Of a stretch of DNA of 64,000 nucleotides, positions 33,499 through 45,955 are shown one piece after another. Position 1 is the stretch's first letter. Each line of letters opens with the position of its first letter. Location: positions 54,679-118,678 of the forward strand of contig JAYKXP010000138.1 in NCBI GenBank assembly GCA_037176845.1, read 5' to 3'. The notes beneath the pieces are model-generated. The model was not told where the DNA came from and searched no databases. It saw only the letters and a list, made by a program, of their open reading frames with translations. A program made the translations under genes and the position numbers. The DNA is from Paramarasmius palmivorus. Its lineage: Eukaryota; Basidiomycota; Agaricomycetes; Agaricales; Marasmiaceae.

Positions 33499-35358
33499 AT
33501 GGCGGTCCCAACGACAATCGATAATACGTGAGTCGGAGAATCCCTAACTAAGTAGCAACTAACATTTCTCCAGCCTAGGGCTTCTGTTCAATGTAGCGAT
33601 CATCACTGCTGCGTAAGTCTAGCTTTTCTAGGCACCAATAGCGTGTTAATTGGGTGGCCTCGCCAGATTGTACGGGGGTACGCGACTAATCTTCTCGCTG
33701 GTAAACTGAAACTTAGTCGTAAGCAGCTGGCATGCTTCAAGGATGGATTTATTTCCGGAAATATAACAGTAGTGATCACTGGTCTGTTCGTCTACTCGTA
33801 AGTTGTCGAGCACATCGTCTCTCTGACAGGCGACTAATTCCACCCTTCAGATTGGTTTTATACTCGTATGTGACACCATCCAAGAGGCCATGATATGCGG
33901 TACATGTTTCCCTTGCCCGGAGACTGACAGAAACTGATGACTACCTCAGAGGCTGTCTACAAGTACGCGGTAACCAGTGAGTCTCGAGTTCATAGCAGAC
34001 AAAGTATCTCGCTGACCTCTCCCTTAGTGCATGATGACCCGCTGGCTATGACTCGAATGGTCAAAACCATCCTGATCGAGTTGTTCTTTGCTGGCGCAAT
34101 TGGGTTCTCGGTGCAGATGTTTTACTGCTATCGCATCTACCGCTGTAAGGATCAATGACCATCATTGTTGTCATTCGCTGACATTTGATTGGAGTGAGCG
34201 AGAATAATATTTTCCTCGCGGGGTTCGTAGTACGTTGTCTCTCCCATTGACCGAAGAATTAATTTGACCTTGTTCGGAAATTTTTTCTAGACTTTGCTCT
34301 CCATGGTTTCGCTGGGTATGTTTCTGTCTTTTCTTGACAGATGGACCAGGTACTAAGACTGCCCTGGGTGAAATCGGCAGCTTTGATATATGGTTAGTAT
34401 CTTGTATTCATTCGACCCGTACCCGGGAAACTGATTCAGATGTGCAGGGTACACTATCGTGACGTTGGACTACTCGTCTCTGGGAGACCTTATCCAGCAG
34501 CAGAAATGGGCAACTGCCTTGAATGTCATGTCTGCAGCTACAGATATTGTCATTACAATTGCCATGATCTGGTGTCTCCATGGTAAAAAGACGGGTTTCA
34601 GAAAAAGTACAGATATGATCAACCGCCTGGTGAGCAGCCTGAGGCAATACTCTTTTCATTGGCCGTGTCGTTAATTAGATTATTTTAGATCATATTCACT
34701 TTCAATACGGGTATATTGACTAGCGTTCTATCAGTAGCTGATGTGATCGCTGTAAGAACATCATGATGACGGATCGTGCTTGGATTCTGACCGATTTTTT
34801 AGTTGAACACAATGCCTAACACTTTCATTTACATGGGCTTTTTCCTCATTCGAGACCGGTGTACGTTTATGCATGTTTACTGCCGAAGGCAATGTCTCAC
34901 TTGATTGACGATATGGCAGTTTATACGAACTCGATCCTCGTCACACTCAACTCCCGCGAATATATTCGTGGATCTCTTGGTTCACGTTCTGCCAATACTT
35001 CGGAACCCCAGGAGAGCATTTCCTTGGGAAAGTTTAGCCATGGAACTGCCCATACTGCTTCGAGGAATGTTTCAAGGGTGAGAATACATCCCATACTTAT
35101 TTTTACCCTCGCTCTGACGCTATATCATTAAGCACGTTTTCGAGGAATCGCAGACTAGTCGTGGGCTCTCCGTCAGGATTGATAAATCGACTCTTCAGGT
35201 ACCTTGTTCCTCCGTTTTTTTTTAGCTTAAAATCGCTAAAAACGCCTCAGGTCGGTGACTCGGCTTTCTTGGGCGGGGAAGACTACCAATCCTCGCATAA
35301 GGGCGACGATAAGATTGGTGACTCTCCAGATGACTCTCGGCCGTTTCGAGTAGTTTAA
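33499..35358 (+). CDS. DUF6534-type seven-helix membrane protein
   Basis: Many small exons spell out the fold. MAVPTTIDNT is followed by LGLLFNVAIITAA and LYG, then GMLQGWIYFRKYNSSDHW with VRLL. Next come CDTIQEAM, YKYAVT, HDDPLAMTRMVK, a helix ILIELFFAGAIGFSVQMFYC ending in YRIYR, a further helix with AATDIVITIAMIWCLH, KSTDMINRLV, FTFNTG and the closing NTFIYMGFFLI with NSILVTLNSREYIR. The tail is polar. The QxxxYFR..DHW signature, the (D/E)TxxxA helix and the terminal NS.L.TLN.R motif are those of the DUF6534 family expanded in Agaricomycetes. These are predicted plasma-membrane proteins of unknown function. The stop is at 35356. Some exon limits are approximate. Confidence 0.7.
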
Positions 35359-35908
35359 GGTACTCTGAAACTGTGTATCGTGTAGTTTTATACCATGATT
35401 AGGGACGATAGAATCATCTCTACAGCCTTCGATGTAATGTTGCGGCACTACAGGTGAGGTGTTAGTTGTGGGCGCTAACACCCAATGGAGAAGAGCGCCC
35501 ATATCGCTCTTTTGTCTCTGACCACCACCCGATGTCCATGATTTTCCTCGCTATTGTATTGCAAAGCCGGCCTATGGATGTTTTTACGTTCTCATGACAA
35601 CGCACATTGATCGGGATCCAAGAAACTGAAAATCTTTTTGTCAAGTGGATGGCAGTACTATGATTCGCTGAACTTTGCTTGGTGTGTTATTGTTCTATGA
35701 CATTTCTTTTGTGCGCCGCTGACGGCTGCGAAACTGAGGATAATACTTTTATCTGAGGAGAGTCAAGAATCATCTTAACTCTCCCGCCCATCGAATCTTC
35801 TCCCGTTTCTCGCAGCCTTTTCCATATCGTGGGTGAACCGTTTTGCGCCGTCCTTTCTCACTGAATAGCGATCCCGTAGGTTCAAGCGATCTTACTGCTA
35901 CCATCGCC
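35359..35908. other. Intergenic
   Basis: No supported gene. It likely contains the promoter or a short 5' exon of the next gene, whose frame is open upstream of its first ATG. Confidence 0.4.
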
Positions 35909-37384
35909 ATGTTCTATTTGCTGATGGTCGTCCTTGGAGCATGGACGGGTACTTTTCGAAATGATCAAGCAATTGGATTGTTGGTCTCTCTGTTTCTCGA
36001 TGCCGTGAAGGAATTGGCATATGATTTCATGTCACACCGTTTAGCCCATGATGGGGGCGCAGAATCAGAAGCTTCTCTCGACCATTTACACCCTTCCACT
36101 TCATCTACAACTGGTGCCGGTAGCCCCACCTTCGAACCATCACACGACACCAGACTTTCACGCTTGCACTCTTCACTATCAACAGCACCCGGCATACCTC
36201 CCCCTCACATTCCCAGAGTATTAGTCGATGCAAAGACAATAGACTTGCATTCGGGGGCCCGGATAGACGTCGAGTATCGATACCGTGCGACGGAAAGCTT
36301 CAGCCATGTGTACTTCCGCGTATGGCTCGAATACCCTTCTTTTCTATCAACACCTCTCCAACCCCTTCCTACTACATTCAGTATCTTCAGAGATCCATCA
36401 GATCCCACGAATTCCTCGAAATTCAGGCTCTTCTTCTCGCGTCCCTTGATACGGTTTGGACATAATCTTGGAAAGGCCACACTTGGGTATGCGTTCGTCG
36501 AACAGCCAATTCAAGGCTACTTTGCGCCCATACCACCTATCCTATTCAAAAGCGGGTGTATTTGTGTACCACGTCCTGAGCAGGTACTCAAGGATGTGAT
36601 CACCTCCGTCGTTGCACCCCCGGAGTTAGCATACCCCGTTCATGGTGGAGTCGACACGCTACCGTCTGCTGTGCTCTCGCGCGAGGGTTCAAGGACTCAG
36701 CACCTCGCGAATAATGTGGAAGGGATGGCAGGGCTCCCTTCGGGACACCTTCCCAAAGAGGTTGATGCTCTGCGGATCGAAGGTGACAGAGCGCAGGATG
36801 AATGGATCGCCATGATGGATGGGAAGCATGTCGTTGTTCCTGAAGTGCGGAGGTTTATCTTCGAGGCAATGGAGGACTCGGAGCCTGGCAAGCCTCAGAT
36901 GCTTTATGGGCTTCCCAACGATCTGAAGCTCCTTCCCTTGGAACAGTTGACGCACATCACGTTGAACGGGGTTCACATCACATTCGATGATTCCGTTCAA
37001 CTAATCTCGCGATGCCCCAAGCTGGATACCCTGTACCTCGGTGGCAGTGGGATAGGGAGTCCGAAAGCAGCTCGTGTCGAGTCGATTTTCGGTGAAGATT
37101 CAACCGTTCGGGACACAAGGGGCCAGATATCGACGAGAATGCGCCGGTTAGAGATTCATAGATGTGATGTCGACGTACGACCATTAGTGCGCCAACTCAA
37201 ACTCATGGCGAAGGGGGATCTAGTGCTGAATGTGTCCTCAAAGGGCGCGAAAGCGTTAACCCTTAGAACAACAGACCTACATTCATTTGGTCGACTTTCA
37301 CTTCCTTCGGAATTCAAGAAATATCAGGTCATCGCAAGACTTGCAGAACAAATAGAATACGGAAAGCTCGTAGATTGGGTGTAG
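35909..37384 (+). CDS. Unrecognised protein, about 491 residues, N-terminal membrane segment
   Basis: A single long exon; the first ATG (35909) gives MFYLLMVVLGAWTG, a hydrophobic stretch that could be a signal anchor. The frame is open for 22 codons upstream, so an earlier exon is possible. After a Ser-rich linker comes a predicted beta-rich region (VLVDAKTIDLHSGARIDVEY, VYFRVWLEYP). A C-terminal part with leucine-spaced segments (LEQLTHITLNGVHITFDD, CPKLDTLYLGG, MRRLEIHRCDVDV) resembles irregular leucine-rich repeats of fungal F-box-type proteins, though no F-box is seen. Function unknown. Confidence 0.7.
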   Translation: MFYLLMVVLGAWTGTFRNDQAIGLLVSLFLDAVKELAYDFMSHRLAHDGGAESEASLDHLHPSTSSTTGAGSPTFEPSHDTRLSRLHSSLSTAPGIPPPHIPRVLVDAKTIDLHSGARIDVEYRYRATESFSHVYFRVWLEYPSFLSTPLQPLPTTFSIFRDPSDPTNSSKFRLFFSRPLIRFGHNLGKATLGYAFVEQPIQGYFAPIPPILFKSGCICVPRPEQVLKDVITSVVAPPELAYPVHGGVDTLPSAVLSREGSRTQHLANNVEGMAGLPSGHLPKEVDALRIEGDRAQDEWIAMMDGKHVVVPEVRRFIFEAMEDSEPGKPQMLYGLPNDLKLLPLEQLTHITLNGVHITFDDSVQLISRCPKLDTLYLGGSGIGSPKAARVESIFGEDSTVRDTRGQISTRMRRLEIHRCDVDVRPLVRQLKLMAKGDLVLNVSSKGAKALTLRTTDLHSFGRLSLPSEFKKYQVIARLAEQIEYGKLVDWV

Positions 37385-37472
37385 ACTACAATGCGGATAT
37401 GGGAGGGGGATATGAGACCTGCTTGTGTATAATAAACACGGAATCGAATATTAATATGTGCATTATCAAGAT

Positions 37473-38830
37473 TCAATCTCCAAAGTACTCTACGTCGAGT
37501 CCGTCGACATGAATCTGCCTCAAGAGTTGAGCATCTAGACTAAGTTCCGCAAGCTCGCTCCCTATAGGATAGTGATTTATGATAATGCGCTCCAAAGCGG
37601 AGTGGGAACATTGGGTTCTCGCCTGCACCATTCCAGCAATAGACCCTTCGGCACAACGCTCTACCTCTAACCGTAGGTCTAGATGTCGCAATGCGGGGAA
37701 AGGGTGATCCGCGATGCACGCCAATTGCTGCACCAAGAAGTTGGTACCATCGGTGAACGAGGCTTCCAACTTCTCGAGATGCATTAGTGAGGGCGCTGAC
37801 AATAGAATAGCCACGTCTACTTTTTGAGTATTCCCTTCAATATGAAGGGCTAGGTCGACGATGAAGCACCCGGATCTAGTCAGTAGGTTTATCCATGCCT
37901 TCAGACCAGACCCCAGCAGGTACAGATCAGCCTTCCGAAGGGATGGCAGAACCAGCTGTTCAAGCACAGTCGCCGTAGATAAGCCCCCATCCCTGATTAT
38001 CAGAGAACGAAGACTCGGAATCACAACGCGATCCCTTTTGATGATAGGGTGGTTGGATGGTTCGAGGCTCTCGACATCGAGAACTTCTAGGGATCGACAG
38101 CATGCCAAGATATCGAAAAACATATCGTCAACAACAAACTGGGAATGTATGTGGGTAAGCCTTTCCCAGCCAGTGTAGAACCCATCGGTAAGATAGCTTG
38201 GCTGGCTTCCACATATCCACGAGACACGTCGTAGAGCCGGATAAGCAAAGATGGTTCGCCAGAATTGCACTGCTTTCTGAGGGTCAAAGCAGGCGTCACC
38301 AATGCAGACCTCTACGCGTTCCAGAGACGGTGCGGCTGCTGGGTCTGGCGGCAATAAATGGAAAGCTGCGAAACGTTCCAAACGCAAGGTGATGGATTTC
38401 CACCGATGAAGATGCCGAAGGAAACTTGTCAATATCTGGTGTGTTGCTGCTAATACCTCGCCACGGAACACCGCGTCGCCGGAAGAATGACGGATCGCCA
38501 GCGTAAGAGGGCACGACTGAGACCTATCCAGCCACTGTTCCACCATCTTCATCTGCCACCTTCGAGGATCCCATAGCATCAGTCTCGCCCAAAGGTGCGG
38601 CGCCGTCAGGGCAACAGCACGCCAGTGTCTACACACCGAGATGATGCAGACGAGAGTAGGTACATCTGGATCGGAGCTCAGTCCGTTGGGTAGGCAAAGA
38701 TCGAAGATAGCCGTTAACAGCTCGACGGGAAGGGCTTTGATAGAGATGATGTTTCGGGAGTTGTATAAATCGTTCGAGCTCGATGTAAGTTCTGTGTTGC
38801 AAGCAGTTCCCGCTGCGGCTATGTTCGTGA
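37473..38830 (-). CDS. F-box/leucine-rich-repeat protein (5' end uncertain)
   Basis: An F-box (ALPVELLTAIFDLCLPNG, then CIISVCRHWRAVALTAPHLW) opens the recognisable part at about 38740. It is followed by some 350 residues of irregular leucine-rich repeats (CRSLEVLDVESLEP, VIPSLRSLIIRDG, LPSLRKADLYLLG, PALRHLDLRLEVE) ending at 37473. The ATG at 38636 would start inside the F-box, so the true start lies upstream. The frame is open to about 38855, where a stop occurs, and no ATG is present there, so a small 5' exon is missing. Such proteins are substrate receptors of SCF ubiquitin ligases and are very numerous in mushroom genomes; the target is unknown. Confidence 0.8.
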
Positions 38831-38855
38831 AGGGCTGTTCTTTTCATCAGTAAGA

Positions 38856-39683
38856 GCTCTAGATGTATTGCCAACAAGCGCACCGAAAAGGATAAACCAT
38901 GGTTCATTGCCAATCCTAGTATGGCCATGTCTTCGTGTTACCACTGCCGAATAGCAAGTCAGTCTGGGTTGCAAACGACACAGTGAAGTAGAGCACACCT
39001 ATTAGTCGCTATACACAAGTGAAAGATATTCGTGGGCCTTCTTCACTTTGTCCGCCCCATGCCTAAGTATCGCGATGTACAAGGTCGTCAAGGAGCCTGC
39101 AAAGTGAAAAGCGTCAAGCTAAGGCACAAAACGGGTATAAGGGCATCGGTTTACGCACCTCGTAACATTGACAAGAGTATCCATAAACGAAGGAGTTCGG
39201 TTTTCTCAGGTAGAAGACCCAATGTAAATACATTGATCCTCAAGAACAAGGTTGACCAAAGTCGGTCGGGGTCATATCTCCAACTTTGAACTTTGAAATG
39301 CTGGATCTGCTTTGCAGTGCTCGTTCCAACATGATGAAAAAGTTTCCGGCAAATATATCAAGAAGGGTCGGTGCTGAACGGGGAGGAAACTTGGGAACCG
39401 TGCTGGTGGACAGATCTGACACAATACATTTCCTACCAAAAAAGTTTTCCGACGCGTTTTGATCCTCGAGAAATCCCTCGGCACGAATCCGATTGGCTGA
39501 TGATGCATTTTTTTAAGTAAAAAGCGTATCCAAAAACTACAGATGTGTCTTTGCCTAGAAACATTTCCTTTTCAGATAGACTATGTACAGTATAGCGATT
39601 CGGAATCGTTTGGCTCGCTCTCCTCCACCATGTCCAGTCCTGCAACCAGTACACACCTAGTATGTTGTCTTCTCTATTCCATG
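38856..39683. other. Intergenic, no supported gene
   Basis: It presumably includes the 5' exon and promoter of the F-box gene. Short minus-strand frames at 39240-39683 are not convincing. Confidence 0.35.
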
Positions 39684-40200
39684 TCAATTATGGTAGTCAC
39701 TGATATTCTTCTGTCCTAAAAGTATATTGGTACATCCATGGAGGTCGTTCAGAGGAGTCTCAAGATAGTCCCCGGCTGTCGCACTCAAGTGAAAATCGAG
39801 GCCAGGGATTGAGTAACTTGAAGAATGGGGCGTCTTTGATAGCGATTGCTTGGAGTCCATCGAAGGTTGTAACTTTGGCAAATTCATAATCTCGTAGATG
39901 TTGTCTAGGTGCCTGGTATGCAATCGTTTTGATTTTTTAAAAAAATGATTCAATCAACTAATCAGATTTTGGGGTACTTACATAGGATCACTCCTTCTAG
40001 GTCATCAGTCTCGTCGAATTCCGATACTCCCACAAAAAGAACTCTTTTGGAACTGTCATCATGATCCTCAACGCGAAGACTGCTCGATTTCACCCAGCTA
40101 TTCCCAGACCACATAGCAATGCTGAACGCATCGGGTTCCAATTTCCTGCATATGAATGGACCTGCAACGCAAGTGGATGATAAGGAATGGATTTACGCAA
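39684..40200 (-). CDS. Unrecognised partial gene, two exons
   Basis: On the minus strand an exon reading CVAGPFICRKLEPD, AMWSGNSWVKSSS and RVLFVGVSEFDETDDLE ends at a GTAAGT donor (about 39980). Using the CCTAG acceptor near 39905 it joins in frame to NIYEIMNLPKLQPS, and continues to a stop at 39684. Composition looks coding. No start was found, and the upstream part runs into the promoter region of the divergent carboxypeptidase gene, so this may be a relic. Family unknown. Confidence 0.35.
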
Positions 40201-40568
40201 GGATACCATGTGCATGTGAGTTATTTCCGAGTCAAAAGTGTATTCTGGTTGCCGACAATGTAATCCTCCAGAGCAAAACCGTACCACAAATTGATACCGT
40301 TACTTGTATACAGGCAAGATCACCGCTTGGTTCTACCACTTATTCGTCGTGTGCACAAACTCATCAAGGTTGCCGACGCGCTCGAGTCTCAAAGTCCGGA
40401 CATTTCGGTTGTCACTTATCGCATCCCGTCAAAAGACACAATACACTGGTCCCATTACCCGCATGCTGTGTGTGGGATCCATCAAATCCCCCAGATGATC
40501 GACTCCTGTCGTACGCATATTTATATGACGCGCTCCACTTGCATCCATCGTCGTTGTCGTTCCCCACC

Positions 40569-42956
40569 ATGTTCGCTGGAATGCTCGCCCGAGTAGCCCT
40601 TGGGCTGTCTCTCTTGTCTCTGGTTGCCTCCCGGCAAATGTCAAAGAACGAGCTACACGCTCGACAAAGAGCTGCAGTGGATCGTCTCCGGAACCGACCT
40701 ACCTTCGACAGCCTACCATTACTGGACAAGCGTGCTGAAGTGAAGAACATTACATTCTCCAACCCAAAGGCTTCAGGTACGTGCTTCGCATCTCTGATAC
40801 ATCATTATTCTCATCACCATTACAGAGTTCTTCGTGGATGGAACGACTATCCCAGAGGTTGACTTCGACATTGGTCCCAGTTGGGCGGGACTGTTACCTA
40901 TTTCGTCCGACCCCAATGAAACGCGCAAGGTGTGAACATCCCTTATCAGTTCTCAAGATAGCGCAAGCTCATGGAACGATGACGTCCGCAGCTATTCTTC
41001 TGGTTCTTCCCACCAGGTCCACAAGGAAGCCTTGATGACCTTATTTTCTGGTGCGATTCCTCGCATTTGAGATGGAACCTCATTTTTGAACATGCTATTC
41101 CCTCAGGACGAACGGTGGACCAGGTTGCTCGTCTTTGGAAGGATTGTTGCAGGAAAACGGGGTGCGTGTGATGTGGCTTGATGGTGTGTAAGATGCTAAC
41201 TGTCTGATCAGCCCTTTACGTGGAGTTGGGGGCAAGCTAAGCCGACCGTGAATGAGAATAGCTGGACAAACCTCTCAAGCGTGTTATGGGTGGAGCAACC
41301 GATTGGAACTGGATTTTCGCAAGGAACACCGAACATTAGAGTATGTTCTCTACAAAAATGGTCACTTCCATCATGATATCGACTCCTTGGATGAACAGAA
41401 TGAAGACGATCTCGCTGAGCAGCTAGTCGGATTCTTCAACCAGTTTTTGGACGTGTTTTCAGAGTTGAAGGGCAAGAAGCTGTACCTCTCTGGCGAAAGT
41501 GTACGTTCCACAGCTCTCGACCAAATTGATAGTTTCTAACGTCATTGCAGTATGCCGGAATGTACGTTCCTTGTGAGTCTCGTCGTCAATACACTTCGCA
41601 AACGGATCTTAGTGTGGGTTCCGACCATTAGACATCGCCAACTGGATCTACGAGCACCCCGAAGCACTTCCTGATTGGGACCTTCAAGGCATTTGGATCG
41701 CTGATCGTAAGTCGTCGTGCGGTGTAATGTTACGAGCCCAATACTGAAGTTGCTCTATAGCTGTTCTTGGAACAGAAGGGCTGCAAGATCTCGTTCCGGC
41801 AGTGAACTTTGTTCACAAATATGAACACGTGTTTGCCTTGAAGTACGTCTGTCCGATCTTCTCCCCCTTTGAAGCTTAATTGTAGCCTCTAGCCAAACTT
41901 TCCTTGCCGAACTCGATGCTATCAATGATGCTTGTGGCTTCACCGAATATCTGGAGAAATTCACTGCAGCCCCGCCTGCCGGCCCCTTGCCTATGCCCAA
42001 TGTCAGCAGAGCTTGTGATACCTGGGATCTTATTTTCGATGCTGCGCTCTCGGTCAACCCGGCATTCAACATCTATCGCATTTTCGACACATTCCCCATC
42101 CTTTGGGATGTACTCGGATTCCCGTGGGTTTCTATGTATGTCTATTCTAAGACTGCTGTGCTAACCTAAGATGTTAGTGGCTCGTTTGAGCAAATCCAAG
42201 TTGCACCGTTGTACTTTGATCGAGAAGATGTCAAGCGGGCTATTCACGCTCCTACAAACGTTACCTGGAGCGAGTGCTCAAATGTCCGCGTGTTCCCCAG
42301 AGGCGATGCTAGCGACCCACCAGCATGGACTGTACTTCCAAATGTGATTGAAAAGAGTCAGAGAAGCGTTATCGTCCATGGCCTGGCGGATTTCATTTTA
42401 ATTGCTGAGGGGTAAGTCTTGCCAACCATCTATTGATGTTAGACTGACGTTGACTGATACTTCTTTACAGAGCGCAACTGGTAATTCAAAAGTAAGTCTT
42501 TCACTATTCGCTTCATCTCGAATCACTAACCGAGACGTATCTTCGCTGTTCATAGTATGACATGTGAGTTCCCGGTTCTGCTTTACTGCTGTTACCATCG
42601 AATCTTGTCTGACTTGTATCAACCAGGGGGCGGCTTGCAAGGTTTCCAAACACCCATCGAGACTGACAGCTTCATCGTGGAGGGCATGGGTGCGCTTGGA
42701 AACGCCCACACGGAGAGGAACCTCACCTTTGTGGAGGTTGCATTGAGTGGACACATGTGAGTCGAGACCGAATATGAATGTTGATGGGACATGCACTAAC
42801 GGCGTGTTTTTCCCTATACAGGGTTCCACAATTCTCTCCTGTGGTAGGTTTCATTTTCAATTTACCGTATATCGCTAACGTCCTTCCTCTCTTTTGCAGG
42901 CGGCGTTCCAGATCATGCAGTTCCTCTTGGGATTCAGGGATAACGTGTCTGCTTAA
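40569..42956 (+). CDS. Secreted serine carboxypeptidase, peptidase family S10
   Basis: A signal peptide (MFAGMLARVALGLSLLSLV) and a propeptide-like region precede the alpha/beta-hydrolase domain. Family motifs across the exons are NGGPGCSS (oxyanion region, after an intron near 41050-41105), SGESYAGMYVP carrying the catalytic Ser with an intron inside the motif, the catalytic Asp in VHGLADF (about 42380), and the catalytic His in SGHMVPQFSP (about 42750-42840). The protein ends FRDNVSA at TAA 42954. About a dozen short introns separate the exons. All three catalytic residues are present and the length is normal for S10, so the enzyme should be active. It would remove C-terminal residues from peptides in the secretory pathway, vacuole or outside the cell. 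Several N-glycosylation sites are visible. Confidence 0.9.
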
Positions 42957-43455
42957 CATGTAGTGCACTGTATTCTGGAAACAAAACGAATATAAGTTTT
43001 GAATGGTTTTGTACGCGTGGTTTCTCTCGGGAAACGATATATCCGTGTCGACATACGGGCGACATATGGCGTTGACATGACAGGTTGAAAGAAGCTGTTG
43101 TATCATATGACCCGACGACTATCATTGTCAAGAAATTTCAACGCGAGGATTTCGACATGGTGAGATTGCGTGTGGTCTTTGTTTCCAAGCTCACTGATCC
43201 TCATCATTCTAGGCTGTGCGTTAACACCTCATCGATGATCAAGCGACATTAGAATTTCTAATAGCCGTTTCCCATGCCAACCTGATATATGGGAAGTCTA
43301 ATATTTAAGCAGGCAAATCTCATCCTTGTTCTGCACTTCCGTTCTTTCTTGACCTGGTGTCAATCACTCGAGGTGGTTTTTCGTCCAATTTCAGTTTCAA
43401 TAAACCTTGCTTTCTTCGTTCCACTCTACCCTCTACCTCTCGACCTTTCTTCCAA

Positions 43456-44069
43456 ATGGCCCGCTTTGTAGTCGCTCTCTTTTCATTTGTGTTTGCTCTC
43501 TTGGCTTTGACCGTTGAAGCAGGCAAGCTCTAGTCCTTATTTCACTTGGTTTCATTGTGTTAACCATCGCCTTTCCTGTGCAGCACCGCTTCAAGCTCGT
43601 CAAATTGGAAACCTTCAATGCAATATCGCCCGTCTCAGCATCGTTAGGAACCTGGCGCAGACTGGGAACCTCCTTGATCAAGTCGACACGTATGTCGTTA
43701 CTATTCATTCTCAAGGACCAATAAGACTCATCGACGTTTGTGACACAGGACTGACCCAACTGTAGCTACGGCCGTGACCACCGCCCAGGGCGGTTTGACT
43801 AGTGCTGGCGATGGAATCAAGACGATTGCGGGAGCGCTATTGACTGGCCAGAAAGCGCCTGCTGATGCCCGAGACCAGGTCGCAGCTGGTTTACAAACCG
43901 CAAATGATGCATTGGTCGGACTCAACTCGTAAGTCCTTAACTTCGTGTTTGCATGTTACATCCTGATGAATTTAAATGCGTAGCACGGATCCCGCTGTTG
44001 CGAATACTTTGGACAAGTTAGCCGCTGCTGCTGATGCAGGAAGCCGAGTGGTATCTGAATGCAAGTAGA
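43456..44069 (+). CDS. Small secreted protein, about 125 residues
   Basis: A signal peptide (MARFVVALFSFVFALLALTV) is cleaved near APLQARQ. The mature part is an Ala/Thr/Asp-rich helical protein (QCNIARLSIVRNLAQ, VATAVTTAQGGLTSAGDGIK, LLTGQKAPADARDQVAAGLQ) with two cysteines, one near the start of the mature chain and one at the very end (VVSECK). Four exons are read. The first intron starts with GC rather than GT (GCAAGC at about 43522). It resembles small secreted helical proteins common in mushrooms, loosely like hydrophobic-surface-binding proteins. Function unknown. Confidence 0.7.
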
Positions 44070-44282
44070 GTTTGGACAAGTACCAAGGGTTGGACCGGAC
44101 TTCCTCGAGTGTATCTTTTTATATGTACGACAGGACAATCAGCGGTTGACATTGGCCATTGCCTTTTGGCGTTACTAAATTCGGAACCGCGGCAGGGACG
44201 CGTGACCGTCGCGTCGAGTCAGGGTCGTGTCTTTTTTAGAGTCACTTCCATTGCTTGGTCATTCCGACACCGCTCTTCAGTC

Positions 44283-44307
44283 TACCACCACCACCACCAC
44301 CACCACA
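44283..44307. repeat. CAC trinucleotide repeat
   Basis: About eight ACC/CAC units directly upstream of the ATG at 44312, in the 5' leader of the methyltransferase-like gene. Confidence 0.8.
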
Positions 44308-44311
44308 CCCC

Positions 44312-44920
44312 ATGCCTGCCATTCGCAACATACGCTCGGTCGTAACAGAAGTGACCATCGAAAGCCTGAAGAAAGAGGCTGCTCGCAAGGTCAAGACGGC
44401 TGACCATGCTATGCCTGATGTGAAAGATGAGATCTATTATCCCGAAAGTGCTACCGAACGCGATACTTACAAGACAAAAGACGGGAAGGTACTTGAGATA
44501 TTCTTGGTGAAGAATCTCAGGCTGACTCTTTCTATCTAGCGCGTACCCTCTCATCACTGGGACGTATATGACTTTACCAAAACTATCCCTCGCGGAAAGG
44601 TAACCACGTACAAGGAAGTGTGTCGAGCAGTCGGAGGCTCACCACGCTCAGGTATGCATTGTTCTTGATGTTTCTTGAACTGGCTTCAAGTCTCTGTAGT
44701 CGGCAACGCACTGCGAAACAATCCCTTCGCACCTCACATTCCATGCCACCGCGTTATTGCCTCCAACTTGTTCGCTGGGGGCTACTGTGGCGAGTGGGGT
44801 GCGAAGAGTAAGACTGGTACCCAGTATTTCCGCAAGTTGGATATTCTTACGGAAGAAGGGTTGTCCTTCGACCAAAAGGGCATTCTGCAAGACCCAGATA
44901 AGGGGTTGTGGATTCATTAA
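44312..44920 (+). CDS. O6-methylguanine-DNA methyltransferase-like repair protein
   Basis: Three exons (introns about 44488-44539 and 44652-44690). The C-terminal domain has the alkyltransferase fold: HWDVYDFTKTIPRGKVTTYKE, then RAVGGSPRS, GNALRNNPFAP, and the active-site motif IPCHRVIAS with the acceptor Cys, followed by GGYCGEWG. The N-terminal 60 residues are charged and lack an obvious N-terminal AGT domain. Such proteins transfer an alkyl group from O6 of guanine to their own cysteine, in the nucleus. It could alternatively be an alkyltransferase-like protein, but these replace the Cys, which is present here. Confidence 0.85.
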
Positions 44921-45948
44921 AGCTACATCATTATGTAGGACGATCCGTGTCAGCGCAGACTATCGGACAATACACGATGTTGACTCGTCTTCCAGACTCA
45001 TTAACATCACCGACAATGATTAGTCACTGGTAATGCGCGGTAACGGGACTATCCGGGCGGACTCTGTCGGAGTTTCTATACGGTCTGATTTACATTTTAC
45101 AAGCGCTTAACTTATCACTTCCTCCATGTGTCGTACTGCTACTTCTGATTCAGGATCGGATGGAGAATCCGATTTAGACTTGTCTAGTGGCCACTTGTGA
45201 GAGGTCAGAGCAAATTTTGGGTGCTCGGAGATTTCGGGTGCGTTTTATCAATCATGGCTCGTTTCGGACCCACTCATCGTGATGACTAGAATACTACATA
45301 TACCATGCATTACTACAATCAAGGGTCCTATATGCATGCTCTTGCGCAGACAATAATTTATACGCCGATGAGGTCCGCAATATTCAAGAAGACGCCTCTA
45401 TACTGGGCGCCCCGCTACGTGGATTTAGGAACGGGGTTCGTCGCGAAGTTGACCTGTGTGCTGAATATGACAATTATATCGTTCTTGAATTCGATGTTCT
45501 AAACAATTGTACAGAGAGCTGATGGGGTCAGTTTTCAGGGCACAAGCTCACGAAAGTGTGCCAGTCGGAAAGGCCTATCCGACTTGGTCATCGTAGATCT
45601 GTCAAGCCCAACGCATCGATGGTCGCCGACTGGTACGTCTGGAGATGGCAAACTTCGATCAACGTAAATTATAGATGCGTAATGAGCAATGCGCGGCACG
45701 TTAGTCGCAAGAACGAATACGAATACACCCGGCAACAGAGCGGGGTAGTGGTCGAGGCGCTCATGTGGCCCCGGATATTGGTGGCAGAAAGGTAGTTCCC
45801 TCCTGTGCCTCCAACGTTTCCCATCTTTGATGATTATTTCGCACTCCAAGCTTTCATGCAAGGCACATCGATAGTTTTGGGAGACGTCCAAGTTTCGCGT
45901 ACGGGTTTCGATCCGTTGACTCATGATAATTACCATTCAATGCGCCGG
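44921..45948. other. Intergenic, no supported gene
   Basis: Only short frames. It lies between the methyltransferase-like gene and the first gene of the oxidoreductase array. Confidence 0.4.
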
Positions 45949-45955
45949 TATAAAG
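45949..45955 (+). promoter_or_regulatory. TATA box of oxidoreductase copy 2
   Basis: TATAAAG 42 bp upstream of the ATG at 45997, as in the other copies. Confidence 0.6.

Noticed and set aside
30304..44069. A secondary-metabolite cluster of P450, carboxypeptidase, small secreted protein and the oxidases
   Set aside because: No core biosynthetic enzyme, regulator or transporter was seen, and unrelated genes (F-box, DUF6534, MGMT-like) are interspersed.
44255..44311. Proline-rich extension of the methyltransferase-like protein
   Set aside because: It is not started by an ATG and is the translation of the CAC repeat; the ATG at 44312 fits better.
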